Shown: positions 29,392 to 39,275, counted from the stretch's first letter. The stretch: DNA of 64,000 nt from Bacteroides ilei (GCF_900128495.1 NZ_LT635801.1:1251997-1315996), one strand, 5' to 3'. The notes: generated from the sequence alone by a model not told the origin. Made by a program: numbers and translations.

Positions 29392-30843
29392 CTATCTGAT
29401 CGGCTTATATTTAGGTACCAATGTCTTCATGATGATCCATCCGATGAGGTAGGCAACGGAGCAGATACAGAAAATGATGAAGTAGCCGGCCGGTTTTCCG
29501 GTAAAGCCTATGAATGCCATATCGGTTTCGGCTGCATGGTCAAAAAGGATCCCAGATCCGTAGTTGATCAATGATGATCCGATACCGCCTGCCATCCCTC
29601 CGAATCCGATGATGGTAGCGACGGCCGATTTAGGGAACATGTCGCTTACGGTACAGTATATATTCGATGACCATGCCTGATGTGCAGCTCCAGCAATGCC
29701 GATGATGATGATGGGGAACCAGTAGGAATAAGAACCTAAGGGTTGGGCGGTCAGGGTAATGATAGGGATAAATGCGAAGATGAGCATAGCTTTCATTCTC
29801 CCCTGATACGGATCCATACGTTTCTTTTCAACAAAATAGGTGGGGAGCCAACCTCCGATAATGGAGAGCATGGTTATGGCATACAGTACAAATATCAGTA
29901 ATTGGGCTGTCGGATTGTTTGAAGGCAAATGATAGACATCACTTAAATAAGCCGGAGTCCAGAACAGGAAAAACCACCATATTCCGTCGGTCATGAATTT
30001 TCCTACGGCAAAAGCCCAGGCTTGTCGGTAGCGGATGCATTGTAGAAAAGACATCTTGGGCTCTTCCGGCCCTATTTCTTTCTGTTTTTCCTCCAGATCG
30101 TCCTGTTCAATGTATTCCAGTTCTTTCGAGTTGACCCATTTACTTTTACGGGGAGGGTTATAAAGGAAAACCCAGAATCCCATCCAGATGAATCCTAAGG
30201 CACCGATAATGATGAAGGCCATTTCCCATCCGTTACCGACTCCGATACTTTTGAAATAACTGGCCAGTGATGGAATGGATACCGGAGCGATCAGGGCTCC
30301 GATAGCAGCTCCGCTGTTATAGATGCTGGTCGGGAACGCACGGTCTTTTTTCGGGTAATATTCGGCTGCTACTTTGGCGGCAACGGGGAAGTTTCCGGCT
30401 TCTCCTACTGCCAGGATAAAGCGGGCGGCTATGAAAAAATAGACACTTACAGTAGCGATGGTCATGGCAAGTGCCGAGCCTGTTTCGGCCTGTTTCAGCG
30501 CTTCAATGGAATCGGCTCCGACCCACAGTTCAGTGGCATAGCCGCAGAAGGCATGCAGGCAGGCTCCCAAGGACCAGATTCCGATGGTCCACAAATATCC
30601 TTTCCGGGTGCCCAGCCAGTCGATTATCCGTCCGGCAAATAACATGCTTACGGCATAAATGATGGCAAAGACTGCGGCTATGAAGCCATAATCACTGTCG
30701 GTCCAGTGGAATTCTGGAGCAATGAAATCTTTCCATGTCAATGAGAGGACCTGACGGTCCATGTAGTTGATGGTTGTAGCTGCGAAAAGCATGAAGCAGA
30801 TTACCCATCGGAAATTGGTCATTTTTGATTGTGTGGTTTTCAT
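29392..30843 (-). CDS. MFS transporter, anion:cation symporter family (hexuronate-type)
   Basis: A 483-residue membrane protein with twelve predicted segments. NYMDRQVLSLTWKDF near the N-terminus and VGEAGNFPVAAKVAAEYYPKKDRAF in the first half are characteristic of the ACS family, most like ExuT-type hexuronate carriers. It starts 30 bases after the rsgA stop, so it may be read through from rsgA. No uronate catabolic gene is adjacent, so the substrate is inference. Confidence 0.8.
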   Translation of the reverse strand: MKTTQSKMTNFRWVICFMLFAATTINYMDRQVLSLTWKDFIAPEFHWTDSDYGFIAAVFAIIYAVSMLFAGRIIDWLGTRKGYLWTIGIWSLGACLHAFCGYATELWVGADSIEALKQAETGSALAMTIATVSVYFFIAARFILAVGEAGNFPVAAKVAAEYYPKKDRAFPTSIYNSGAAIGALIAPVSIPSLASYFKSIGVGNGWEMAFIIIGALGFIWMGFWVFLYNPPRKSKWVNSKELEYIEQDDLEEKQKEIGPEEPKMSFLQCIRYRQAWAFAVGKFMTDGIWWFFLFWTPAYLSDVYHLPSNNPTAQLLIFVLYAITMLSIIGGWLPTYFVEKKRMDPYQGRMKAMLIFAFIPIITLTAQPLGSYSYWFPIIIIGIAGAAHQAWSSNIYCTVSDMFPKSAVATIIGFGGMAGGIGSSLINYGSGILFDHAAETDMAFIGFTGKPAGYFIIFCICSVAYLIGWIIMKTLVPKYKPIR

Positions 30844-30873
30844 GTCGGTTCAGGGTTAGTTTTATTGGTGGAA

Positions 30874-31809
30874 TCAGAAGGCAGACCGGTATTTCCCTTC
30901 TTCCTTGTCTTCCAGTATATTCAAATAAGATGCATAGCGTGATTCGCTGATGTAATGCTTTTCTACAGCTTCGCGTACGGCACAGCCCGGTTCATGCCGG
31001 TGGGTACAGTTTCCATACTTGCAATTGGCGGAGAACTCGAATATTTCCTTGAAATAATGACCTACTTCTTCGTCTTTCATGTCGAAGGTTCCGAAACCTT
31101 TGATGCCGGGAGTGTCAATGATGTATCCGTTGTCTTCCGTTTCGAACATTTCGGAAAAGGTGGTGGTGTGCATGCCCTTGTTGTGGGCTGCCGATATTTC
31201 ACCTGTCTTCAGGTGCTGTTCCGGAAGTATCGCATTGATCAGCGTTGATTTTCCCACTCCGGAATGGCCGGAAAACAAGGATATTTTGCCTTTTAAGGCT
31301 TCTTTGATTTCATTGATTCCTTTTCCGGTCAGGGCCGAAACCTGATAGCAGGGATAACCAATATGTGTATAGAGATTGACCAGTCCTTCCAGATAGTGGG
31401 TTTCATTGTCCGAATAGCGGTCTGTTTTATTGAAAATGAGACAGACGGGTACACGATAGGCTTCGGCGGATGCGAGAAATCTGTCGATGAAGGTAGTCGA
31501 CGTTTCGGGGTAGTTCACGGTAACCACCAGCATGCACTGGTCGAGGTTGGCTGCGATGATGTGTGATTGTTTCGACAGGTTTGAAGCACGGCGGATGATG
31601 TAATTCTTACGGTCTTCGATTTCGGTGATGAATGCGGTCCCCTCGGTATTGATCGTTATCTGTACCCGGTCGCCTACGGCTATCGGGTTTGTACTGCGGA
31701 TTCCTTTCAGACGGAAATTTCCTTTGACCTTACATTCCACCAGCCGGTTATCATCGGTCTTGACCAGATACCAGCTGCCTGTATTCTTTATGACTAGTCC
31801 TTTATCCAA
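30874..31809 (-). CDS. rsgA: Ribosome small subunit-dependent GTPase A
   Basis: A 30S assembly GTPase of 311 residues: an OB-fold at the N-terminus, a circularly permuted GTPase with NKTD (127-130) before the P-loop GHSGVGKST (181-189) and DTPGIKGF (232-239), and a C-terminal zinc knuckle with Cys263, Cys268, His270 and Cys276. The circular permutation order G4-G1-G3 is clear in the sequence. A terminator lies between it and frr upstream, so it probably has its own promoter, which I could not find. Confidence 0.96.
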   Translation of the reverse strand: MDKGLVIKNTGSWYLVKTDDNRLVECKVKGNFRLKGIRSTNPIAVGDRVQITINTEGTAFITEIEDRKNYIIRRASNLSKQSHIIAANLDQCMLVVTVNYPETSTTFIDRFLASAEAYRVPVCLIFNKTDRYSDNETHYLEGLVNLYTHIGYPCYQVSALTGKGINEIKEALKGKISLFSGHSGVGKSTLINAILPEQHLKTGEISAAHNKGMHTTTFSEMFETEDNGYIIDTPGIKGFGTFDMKDEEVGHYFKEIFEFSANCKYGNCTHRHEPGCAVREAVEKHYISESRYASYLNILEDKEEGKYRSAF

Positions 31810-31839
31810 ATGTATTAAGCGTTGATGAAGAAAAACAAA

Positions 31840-31879
31840 ATAAAAAATAGAGAAGGAGTCTGGTGTAAGGCTCCTTCTC
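31840..31879 (-). terminator. Terminator of frr
   Basis: A 9-bp stem (31850-31858 with 31871-31879) and a 12-base loop, followed on the minus strand by TATTTTTTATTTTG. It lies 18 bases past the frr stop. Confidence 0.75.
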
Positions 31880-31896
31880 GAAAGAATGATATAATT

Positions 31897-32457
31897 TTAA
31901 ACAGTCATGATTTCTTTATCCTTTGCTGCCAGCAGGTCATCAATCTGTTTGATGTACTTGTCATGTACCTTCTGCAATTTGGCTTCGGCGTTTTTCTGCT
32001 CATCTTCGGGCATTCCGTCCTTTACGGCTTTCTTCAATGCGTCGATGGCGTCGCGACGGGCGTTGCGGACACTTACTTTTGCGGTTTCACCTTCTCCCTT
32101 GCATTGTTTGGATAACTGTTTACGGCGCTCTTCCGTCAATGGAGGAATTCCCAGGCGGATAATTTCTCCGTTGTTTTCGGGCATGATACCCAATTCGGAA
32201 TCGATGATTGCCTTTTCAATGACGCGGAACATGTTTTTATCCCAAGGCTTGATGGCAATACTCCGTGCATCGGGGGTTGTGACTGCGGCTACATTGTTGA
32301 TGGGAACCATGCTACCATAGGAATCTACCCGGATGCCGTCAAGCAGACGTACGTCTGCCTTTCCTGCACGGATGTGTGCCAAAGCCTCGTCCAGATACAT
32401 GATTGCCATATCCATTTTCTCTTCAGCTTCGCTGAGAATAACTTTTGAATCTGCCAT
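31897..32457 (-). CDS. frr: Ribosome recycling factor
   Basis: Splits post-termination ribosomes together with EF-G. It is 186 residues from the ATG at 32457 ([16 protein letters not shown]), the normal family length. The frame is open further upstream to 32529, but that would add 24 residues and run into the promoter box at 32516-32523. Visible family segments are [23 protein letters not shown] and [18 protein letters not shown]. Confidence 0.96.
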   Translation of the reverse strand: MADSKVILSEAEEKMDMAIMYLDEALAHIRAGKADVRLLDGIRVDSYGSMVPINNVAAVTTPDARSIAIKPWDKNMFRVIEKAIIDSELGIMPENNGEIIRLGIPPLTEERRKQLSKQCKGEGETAKVSVRNARRDAIDALKKAVKDGMPEDEQKNAEAKLQKVHDKYIKQIDDLLAAKDKEIMTV

Positions 32458-32515
32458 AGATTTATATTCTTTTTTAAGTTTCCGAAAAATAAATATATAT
32501 AAGTCTTTATGTGAA

Positions 32516-32523
32516 CAAAAATA
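32516..32523 (-). promoter_or_regulatory. -7 promoter box of frr
   Basis: CAAAAATA reads TATTTTTG on the minus strand, matching TAnnTTTG, 59 bases before the frr start. Confidence 0.55.
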
Positions 32524-32712
32524 AGTCATTTTTTATTCTTTTGCAATAGTTGGCTGCTAATTTGCCGTTGACGGGGAAGTGTTTATATGTTTTTTCCTGT
32601 ATTGGAGTAAAATGAAAGATTTTTGCAAAAAAAGGATTGGCGGTTACAATTTTGTTAGAAATAGGATAATGGAGATATGAATTTAAAACTGCAAAAAAAA
32701 TAGATTAACTTA

Positions 32713-32741
32713 TTGTTTGTGGAAAATTGTTATTATATTTG
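32713..32741 (+). promoter_or_regulatory. Promoter of the threonine operon
   Basis: A -7 box TATATTTG at 32734-32741 is preceded by TTG at 32713-32715 with 18 bases between, close to the usual Bacteroides -33/-7 spacing. It lies 21 bases before the leader peptide ATG. Confidence 0.7.
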
Positions 32742-32762
32742 CCGTCGACAAAGCAATAATCT

Positions 32763-32855
32763 ATGAACCTATATTCTCTTCATATCAATATGATGACCGG
32801 AACAGGGCGAACAGCCATGTTCACTTCAGGTACCGGGATGACCCCTCGGGGTTGA
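32763..32855 (+). CDS. thrL: Threonine operon leader peptide (attenuator)
   Basis: A 30-codon frame starting ATG at 32763 and ending TGA at 32853-32855. The peptide begins MNLYSLHINMMTGTGRTAM and ends with TSGTGMTPRG. It has six Thr (20%) and five Met, with Thr spread through the second half. It begins 21 bases after a promoter box and ends 33 bases before a terminator hairpin that precedes the aspartokinase gene. This is the arrangement of ribosome-mediated attenuation. The Met content suggests that methionine, another aspartate-family product, may also be sensed. No cysteine or membrane segment is present. Confidence is high from context, although translation is unproven. Confidence 0.8.
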   Translation: MNLYSLHINMMTGTGRTAMFTSGTGMTPRG

Positions 32856-32867
32856 GTATTTGTATAT

Positions 32868-32917
32868 AGGTGTTTCTACGTGTTACACGCCTGTGGATTC
32901 AGGCTTCTTTTTATTAT
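32868..32917 (+). terminator. Attenuator terminator and candidate antiterminator of the thr operon
   Basis: Terminator stem GCCTG (32889-32893) with CAGGC (32900-32904), a 6-base loop, followed by TTCTTTTTATT. Upstream, AGGTGT (32868-32873) can pair with ACA and CCT within 32885-32892 with a two-base bulge. That would take bases from the terminator stem and act as an antiterminator. A small CGTG/CACG hairpin (32879-32889) competes too. The pairings are by eye only. Confidence 0.65.
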
Positions 32918-32991
32918 TTCTATTTATTTATTATTTTTTTGATTATTAACTGCCGTCTTTGCCCAAAAGACGGTGAAAAATACATTAGCAC

Positions 32992-35424
32992 ATGAAAGTA
33001 TTGAAATTCGGCGGAACATCCGTAGGTTCTGTGAACAGTATGTTAAATGTCAAGAAGATTGTTGAGGCTGTAGATGATAAGGTAATTGTTGTGGTTTCTG
33101 CTTTGGGTGGAATTACCGACAAGTTGATCAATACATCCAAAATGGCATCCGAAGGCGATTCCGGTTATGAAAAGGAAATGAAGGAAATAGTGAACCGCCA
33201 TATCGAGATGGTTTATACGGTTATTCCGGCCGGGCAAAAGCGTGAACTGTTACTTGATTGTGTGAATGAACTGTTGAGTGAGTTGAAGGATATTTTCCAA
33301 GGGATTTATCTGATCCGTGACCTGTCTCCAAAGACATCGGCAACGATTGTCAGCTACGGTGAACGCCTGTCGTCTATTATTGTTGCAACCCTTATTGAAG
33401 GGGCTCAGTGGTTTGATTCGCGTACCTTTATAAAGACCGAGAAAAAACATAACAAGCATATTCTGGATTCTGAGTTGACTAACAGACTGGTCCGTGAAAC
33501 CTTCCAGAATATACCGAGGGTATCTTTGGTTCCGGGATTCATTTCGACCGATAAGAATACCGGTGAAGTGACCAATCTGGGACGTGGCGGATCCGATTAT
33601 ACGGCTTCCATTATTGCTGCGGCGCTGGATGCCGACGTTTTGGAAATCTGGACGGATGTGGACGGTTTCATGACTGCCGATCCCCGTGTGATCAGTTCCG
33701 CTTATCCTATTACCGAACTGAGTTATGTGGAAGCCATGGAACTTTGTAATTTCGGTGCTAAGGTTGTTTATCCTCCTACCATTTATCCAGTCTGCCACAA
33801 GAATATTCCTATTCTGATAAAGAATACTTTCAATCCGGATGCTCCGGGTACTATCATCAAGCAGGAAGCCGATCATTTTTCGAAGGCTATCAAGGGTATA
33901 TCTTCCATCAATGATACCTGTCTGATTACAATGACCGGTTTGGGAATGGTCGGTGTGATCGGTGTAGACCATCGGTTGTTCAAGTCGTTGGCCGAAAACG
34001 GTATCAGTGTGTTCCTCGTATCTCAGGCTTCTTCTGAAAACTCCATTTCAATTGGTGTTCGTAACGGTGAGGCTGAATTGGCCTGTGAAGTTCTGAATGA
34101 AGAATTCTCGAAAGAAATCGAGATGGGTGAAATCAGTCCGATGAAGGTTGAAGGCGGTCTGGCTACCGTAGCCATCGTGGGTGAAAACATGAAGCATACT
34201 CCGGGTATTGCGGGCAAGTTGTTCGGGACTTTGGGGCGTAACGGAATCAATGTGATTGCTTGTGCACAAGGGGCTTCAGAAACCAATATTTCATTTGTAG
34301 TCGACGGTGCTTCATTGCGTAAGACACTGAATGTCATTCATGACTCTTTTTTCTTGTCTGAGTACCAAGTATTGAATCTGTTCATCTGTGGTATTGGTAC
34401 GGTAGGACATAGTTTGATTGAACAAATCCACGGACAGCAGGAACGCTTGAAACAAGAGCGTGGTCTGAAACTGAATGTTGTAGGGATAGCTAACGGCCAT
34501 AAGGCACTTTTTTCACGTGAAGGGATTGATCTGGCAAATTATCGTCAGGAATTGGATGAAAAAGGAATGGAAAGTTCCAATCAGGTGCTGCATGACGGTG
34601 TTATCGGAATGAATATATTTAATTCGGTATTTGTTGACTGTACGGCCAGTGCCGACATTGCCGGATTGTACAAAGATTTTTTGAGCCATAACATATCAGT
34701 AGTTGCGGCCAACAAGATAGCGGCTTCTTCCGAATATGAAACTTATGCCGAATTGAAACAGATAGCCCGTCAGCGTGGAGTCAAATTTCTGTTCGAAACG
34801 AATGTAGGTGCCGGTCTGCCGGTTATCAATACCATCAATGACCTGATTAACAGCGGTGACAAGATCCTGAAGATTGAAGCTGTATTGAGCGGAACATTGA
34901 ATTATATATTCAATACAATCAGTGCCGATGTACCTTTGAGTGAAACGATACGTAGGGCTAAGGAAGAGGGGTATTCCGAACCTGATCCACGTATTGACCT
35001 GAGCGGTAAGGATGTTATCCGTAAACTGGTTATTCTGGCCCGTGAAGCCGGGTACCGGATCAATCAGGAAGATGTAGAGACGCATCTGTTCATACCGGAT
35101 GAGTTATTTGAAGGGTCATTGGAAAAATTCTGGAAGGAAATCCCGTCATTGGATGCGGGTTTTGAAGCCCGTCGCCAGGTTTTGGAAAAGGAACACAAGC
35201 ATTGGCGTTTTATTGCTTCGCTGGATAATGGGCATGCTTCAGTTGCCTTACAAGAGGTTGACAGCCATCATCCATTTTATACATTGGAGGGTAGCAATAA
35301 CATCATATTGCTGACAACAGAACGATACAACGAATATCCGATGCTTATTCAAGGCTATGGTGCCGGTGCCAGCGTAACAGCTGCCGGTGTTTTTGCTGAC
35401 ATCATGAGCATTGCAAATATCTGA
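32992..35424 (+). CDS. thrA: Bifunctional aspartate kinase / homoserine dehydrogenase I
   Basis: Catalyses the first and third steps from aspartate to threonine and methionine. The 810-residue protein has an aspartokinase domain (starts MKVLKFGGTSVGS), ACT regulatory domains in the middle (with MTGLGMVGVIGV and ENMKHTPGIAGKLF), and a homoserine dehydrogenase domain from about 460 (NLFICGIGTVGHSLIEQI, then TNVGAGLPVINTINDLINSGDKI). ACT domains imply feedback inhibition. It is the first structural gene of thrA-apgM-thrC, controlled by the upstream attenuator. The next gene starts three bases after its stop. Confidence 0.97.
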   Translation: MKVLKFGGTSVGSVNSMLNVKKIVEAVDDKVIVVVSALGGITDKLINTSKMASEGDSGYEKEMKEIVNRHIEMVYTVIPAGQKRELLLDCVNELLSELKDIFQGIYLIRDLSPKTSATIVSYGERLSSIIVATLIEGAQWFDSRTFIKTEKKHNKHILDSELTNRLVRETFQNIPRVSLVPGFISTDKNTGEVTNLGRGGSDYTASIIAAALDADVLEIWTDVDGFMTADPRVISSAYPITELSYVEAMELCNFGAKVVYPPTIYPVCHKNIPILIKNTFNPDAPGTIIKQEADHFSKAIKGISSINDTCLITMTGLGMVGVIGVDHRLFKSLAENGISVFLVSQASSENSISIGVRNGEAELACEVLNEEFSKEIEMGEISPMKVEGGLATVAIVGENMKHTPGIAGKLFGTLGRNGINVIACAQGASETNISFVVDGASLRKTLNVIHDSFFLSEYQVLNLFICGIGTVGHSLIEQIHGQQERLKQERGLKLNVVGIANGHKALFSREGIDLANYRQELDEKGMESSNQVLHDGVIGMNIFNSVFVDCTASADIAGLYKDFLSHNISVVAANKIAASSEYETYAELKQIARQRGVKFLFETNVGAGLPVINTINDLINSGDKILKIEAVLSGTLNYIFNTISADVPLSETIRRAKEEGYSEPDPRIDLSGKDVIRKLVILAREAGYRINQEDVETHLFIPDELFEGSLEKFWKEIPSLDAGFEARRQVLEKEHKHWRFIASLDNGHASVALQEVDSHHPFYTLEGSNNIILLTTERYNEYPMLIQGYGAGASVTAAGVFADIMSIANI

Positions 35425-35427
35425 GCC

Positions 35428-36642
35428 ATGAAACATATCATTATTTTAGGTGATGGAATGGCCGATTGGGTCGTACCGTCATTAGGAAACAAAACTTTGT
35501 TGCAATACGCAAACACTCCCAATATGGACAGATTGGCCCGTATGGGTCGTACCGGTATGTTGAAAACTGTAGCCGACGGTTTCCATCCGGGAAGCGAAGT
35601 AGCTAATATGTCGGTGATGGGATATGATTTGCCTACAGTTTATGAAGGCCGTGGAGTATTGGAAGCAGCCAGCATCGGCGTCGACTTGGAACCCGGAGAT
35701 ATGGCCATGCGCTGTAATGTGATCTGTGTAGATGGAGAGACTTTGAAGAACCATTCAGCCGGACATATTTCGACAGAGGAAGCGGATGAACTGATCCGGT
35801 TTCTGCAGGAGAAATTGGGATCCGACCGTATTCATTTCTATACAGGTGTGCAATACCGTCATTTGCTGGTCATTAAAGGAGGCGATAAACGTATCGCTTG
35901 TGTGCCTCCCCATGATATACCGTTGAAACCTTTCCTCCCGAATCTGGTTAAGGCCCTTTGTCCGGAGGCACAGGAGACGGCCGATCTGCTCAATGAACTG
36001 ATTTTAAAGTCTCAGGAGTTGTTGCCCAATCATCCAGTCAATTTGAAAAGAAAATCGGAAGGCAAAGATATGGCTAACAGTATTTGGCCTTGGAGTCCGG
36101 GATATCGTCCTAAAATGCAGCCGTTGTCTCAGAAATATCCTGCAATCAGAAAGGGGGCGGTTATTACTGCGGTTGACTTGATACGCGGAATAGGGCGTTA
36201 TGCAGGATTACGTTGTATCGATGTAGAGGGAGCTACCGGACTGTATAATACAAATTATGAGGGTAAGGCTAAAGCGGCCATTGAAGCGTTGAAAACAGAT
36301 GATTTCGTTTATCTGCATATTGAAGCGAGTGATGAGGCCGGACATGAAGGAGACGTTGCCTTGAAGTTGAAGACTATCGAATATCTGGACAGCCGGGCTG
36401 TCGGCCCAATTTATGAGGCTGTAAAAGATTGGGATGAACCTGTAGCCTTTGCGGTCTTACCCGACCATCCTACACCTTGCGAATTACGTACACACACCAA
36501 TGAACCGGTTCCGTTCCTTATCTATTACCCTGGAATAGAACCTGATTCAGTCCAGACATATGATGAAGTATCCTGTAGGGAAGGCGGCTACGGGTTCATG
36601 GAAAAAGATGAGTTTATGAATTTATTTATGGCAGCCGAGTGA
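35428..36642 (+). CDS. Cofactor-independent phosphoglycerate mutase-like protein, probable homoserine kinase
   Basis: A 404-residue alkaline-phosphatase-superfamily protein starting MKHIIILGDGMADWVVP, with PGSEVANMSVMGYD and the metal-ligand region HIEASDEAGHEGD. By family it is an archaeal-type (ApgM) phosphoglycerate mutase. It sits between thrA and thrC, where homoserine kinase is needed, and no GHMP-type ThrB is present here. Homologues in the same slot in Bacteroidetes are annotated as proposed homoserine kinases. The activity is inference from position. It starts three bases after thrA. Confidence 0.85.
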   Translation: MKHIIILGDGMADWVVPSLGNKTLLQYANTPNMDRLARMGRTGMLKTVADGFHPGSEVANMSVMGYDLPTVYEGRGVLEAASIGVDLEPGDMAMRCNVICVDGETLKNHSAGHISTEEADELIRFLQEKLGSDRIHFYTGVQYRHLLVIKGGDKRIACVPPHDIPLKPFLPNLVKALCPEAQETADLLNELILKSQELLPNHPVNLKRKSEGKDMANSIWPWSPGYRPKMQPLSQKYPAIRKGAVITAVDLIRGIGRYAGLRCIDVEGATGLYNTNYEGKAKAAIEALKTDDFVYLHIEASDEAGHEGDVALKLKTIEYLDSRAVGPIYEAVKDWDEPVAFAVLPDHPTPCELRTHTNEPVPFLIYYPGIEPDSVQTYDEVSCREGGYGFMEKDEFMNLFMAAE

Positions 36643-36672
36643 GAGCTGTATGAACCAAATAAGGATGAGTTT

Positions 36673-37974
36673 ATGAAATATTACAGTACAAACAAGAAAG
36701 CTTCCGACGTGACATTGGAAGAAGCTGTAGTCCGGGGGTTGGCCAGCGATAAAGGATTGTATATGCCCCGTACTATCAAACCGCTGCCCAAATCATTTTA
36801 TGATGAGATTGAAAACCTTTCGTTCCAGGAAATAGCCTATCGGGTAGCCGATGCGTTTTTCGGTGAAGATGTCCCTGCTGAAACCTTGAAACACATTGTT
36901 TATGACACTTTAAGCTTCGATGTTCCTGCTGTGAAGGTGAAAGACAATATCTATTCGTTGGAGTTGTTTCATGGTCCGACATTGGCATTCAAGGATGTTG
37001 GTGGGCGTTTCATGGCGCGCCTTCTGGGATATTTTATCCGTAAGGAAGGTAAAAAGCAAGTCAATGTTTTAGTTGCGACTTCGGGTGATACCGGCAGTGC
37101 GGTAGCTAACGGTTTTTTGGGTGTGGAAGGCATTCATGTATATGTCCTTTATCCGAAGGGAAAAGTCAGTGAAATCCAAGAGAAGCAGTTCACTACATTA
37201 GGACAGAATATAACGGCAATTGAGGTGGACGGTACATTCGACGACTGTCAGGCCTTGGTAAAGAATGCTTTTATGGATAAGGAATTGAATGAACATATGC
37301 AGCTGACATCGGCCAATTCCATTAATGTGGCACGTTTCTTACCTCAGGCGTTCTACTATTTTTATGCTTATGCACAGATGAAGAAAATAGGGAAAGCCGA
37401 CAATTTGGTAATATGTGTTCCAAGCGGAAATTTCGGGAATATAACAGCCGGGTTGTTCGGAAAGCATATGGGATTACCTATTTCCCGTTTTATTGCCGCC
37501 AACAACCGTAATGATATATTTTACCAGTATCTGAAAACCGGTAAATATAATCCACGCCCCTCTATAGCGACGATTGCCAATGCGATGGATGTAGGTGATC
37601 CAAGCAATTTCGCACGTATTCTCGATTTATATAATGGAAGTCATGATGCTATTGCTGCAGAAATCAGCGGTGAAACTTATACAGATGAGCAAATCCGTGA
37701 AACAGTGCAGAAGACATATGAAGAAACGGGTTATCTGCTTGATCCTCATGGAGCTTGTGGATATCGTGCCTTGGCTGAAGATCTGAAACCGGGAGAAACC
37801 GGTATCTTTTTGGAAACAGCCCATCCTGCCAAATTCCTTCAGACCGTAGAAGATATCATTGGAGTGAATGTGAAGATTCCGGAAAAACTGCAAGCATTTA
37901 TGCGGGGTACCAAACAGAGTATTCCGATGCCGAAAGATTTCGAATCATTCAAGACATACCTTATGAAGCAATAA
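36673..37974 (+). CDS. thrC: Threonine synthase
   Basis: Converts O-phosphohomoserine to threonine with pyridoxal phosphate. The 433-residue protein has the PLP lysine in HGPTLAFKDVGG (Lys107), the phosphate-binding SGDTGSAVANGF and the substrate loop SANSINVARFLPQ. It is the last gene of the operon, 30 bases after the apgM-like gene, and is followed by a strong terminator. Confidence 0.97.
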   Translation: MKYYSTNKKASDVTLEEAVVRGLASDKGLYMPRTIKPLPKSFYDEIENLSFQEIAYRVADAFFGEDVPAETLKHIVYDTLSFDVPAVKVKDNIYSLELFHGPTLAFKDVGGRFMARLLGYFIRKEGKKQVNVLVATSGDTGSAVANGFLGVEGIHVYVLYPKGKVSEIQEKQFTTLGQNITAIEVDGTFDDCQALVKNAFMDKELNEHMQLTSANSINVARFLPQAFYYFYAYAQMKKIGKADNLVICVPSGNFGNITAGLFGKHMGLPISRFIAANNRNDIFYQYLKTGKYNPRPSIATIANAMDVGDPSNFARILDLYNGSHDAIAAEISGETYTDEQIRETVQKTYEETGYLLDPHGACGYRALAEDLKPGETGIFLETAHPAKFLQTVEDIIGVNVKIPEKLQAFMRGTKQSIPMPKDFESFKTYLMKQ

Positions 37975-37991
37975 AACGAAAGGAAAGCAAT

Positions 37992-38036
37992 AAAAACCGG
38001 AAATCATCATTTTTAGCAGGATGATTTCCGGTTTTT
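37992..38036. terminator. Terminator after thrC, shared with convergent rfbB
   Basis: A perfect 17-bp stem (37992-38008 with 38020-38036) with an 11-base loop. The T-run on the + strand and the A-run at the opposite end allow termination from both sides. Confidence 0.9.
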
Positions 38037-38076
38037 TTTATTAATAAATTCTTTTATATCAGTCTGTTGATGTAAT

Positions 38077-39216
38077 TTATCTGTTCTTGTACATGTTTTC
38101 GTAGTAATTCTGATAATCACCGCTTGTTACATTTTTTACCCAATCCTGATTGTTCAGATACCATATAATAGTTTTTACGATGCCATCCTCAAATCGGGTT
38201 TCCGGTGTCCAGCCTAATTCATTGGTAATTTTAGTAGGATCTATGGCATAGCGTTGGTCGTGTCCAAGTCGGTCTTTTACGAATGTGATCAGTGAATCAT
38301 TGATCCAGTCAATCTTGATCTGTCCGTTTTCATCCAGTTCCTTTTTCTTCAGCATCTGACGGTATGCAGGTTCTTCTTCCATCAGTCTGCGGATTGTGGC
38401 TATGGTCAGTTTTACGATTTCGATGTTCTGCTTCTCATTATGTCCGCCTACATTATAGATTTCACCGTTCCGTCCTTTGCGTACTACCAGATCAATTGCC
38501 TTGCAATGGTCTTCTACATAGAGCCAGTCCCGCACGTTTGTTCCGTTGCCGTAGACTGGAAGGCGTTTGCCTTCAAGAATATTTTTGATGATGAGCGGTA
38601 TCAGTTTTTCGGGGAAATGGTAAGGCCCGTAGTTATTTGAACAGCGGGTAATAGTAACGGGCATCTTGTAGGTGTCACGGTACGCCATTATGATAAGATC
38701 GGCACTGGCTTTGGAAGCGCTGTACGGGCTGTGCGGACAAACGGGAGTCTCTTCCGTAAAGTAGCCTTCTGCTCCCAAAGAGCCATATACTTCGTCTGTC
38801 GATACCTGATGGAAACGTACATCTTTTCTCCAGGTCGGATAGCCCTGTTCATCTTTTCCTGTCACCCAGGCACGGCGGGCAGCATCAAGGAGATTCTGTG
38901 TTCCCAGAATATTGGTCTGAAGGAACAGCTGGGGATCTTCAATACTGCGGTCGACATGACTTTCTGCTGCGAAATTGACAATATAATCGAATTTATAGTC
39001 GGCAAAAAGTTGGTCTGCAAGGTTGCGGTCGCAAATGTTACCTTTTACGAAGAAACATCGTTCATTGTCGATATCCTTTGCTATTGTACTCAGGTTTCCG
39101 GCATATGTCAATGCATCAAGAATCACTACCTTGATGTCTTCGTGCTTGGCTAGAATGTACTTTATGTAATTGGAACCGATGAAACCGGCGGCTCCGGTGA
39201 CTAAATAAGTTTTCAT
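38077..39216 (-). CDS. rfbB: dTDP-glucose 4,6-dehydratase
   Basis: An NAD-dependent short-chain dehydrogenase that makes dTDP-4-keto-6-deoxyglucose for rhamnose-type surface sugars. It has 379 residues from the ATG at 39216, which gives the standard start MKTYLVTGAAGFIG. The frame is open to 39264, but the extra residues are not family-like. STDEVYG, SPYSASKASADLI and NNYGPYHFPEKLIP are visible. No rfbA, rfbC or rfbD lies nearby. It is probably cotranscribed with the two genes upstream. Confidence 0.95.
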   Translation of the reverse strand: MKTYLVTGAAGFIGSNYIKYILAKHEDIKVVILDALTYAGNLSTIAKDIDNERCFFVKGNICDRNLADQLFADYKFDYIVNFAAESHVDRSIEDPQLFLQTNILGTQNLLDAARRAWVTGKDEQGYPTWRKDVRFHQVSTDEVYGSLGAEGYFTEETPVCPHSPYSASKASADLIIMAYRDTYKMPVTITRCSNNYGPYHFPEKLIPLIIKNILEGKRLPVYGNGTNVRDWLYVEDHCKAIDLVVRKGRNGEIYNVGGHNEKQNIEIVKLTIATIRRLMEEEPAYRQMLKKKELDENGQIKIDWINDSLITFVKDRLGHDQRYAIDPTKITNELGWTPETRFEDGIVKTIIWYLNNQDWVKNVTSGDYQNYYENMYKNR

Positions 39217-39275
39217 CTTTGGTCTTTTATTTTTGCGGATGCAAATTTCGGAAAGTTTTTTCAATAAGGCAACAG

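Noticed and set aside
32742..32991. Possible metabolite riboswitch before thrA
   Set aside because: The leader has an open frame enriched in Thr and Met followed by a terminator, which is explained better by translational attenuation. I could not match any known riboswitch core.
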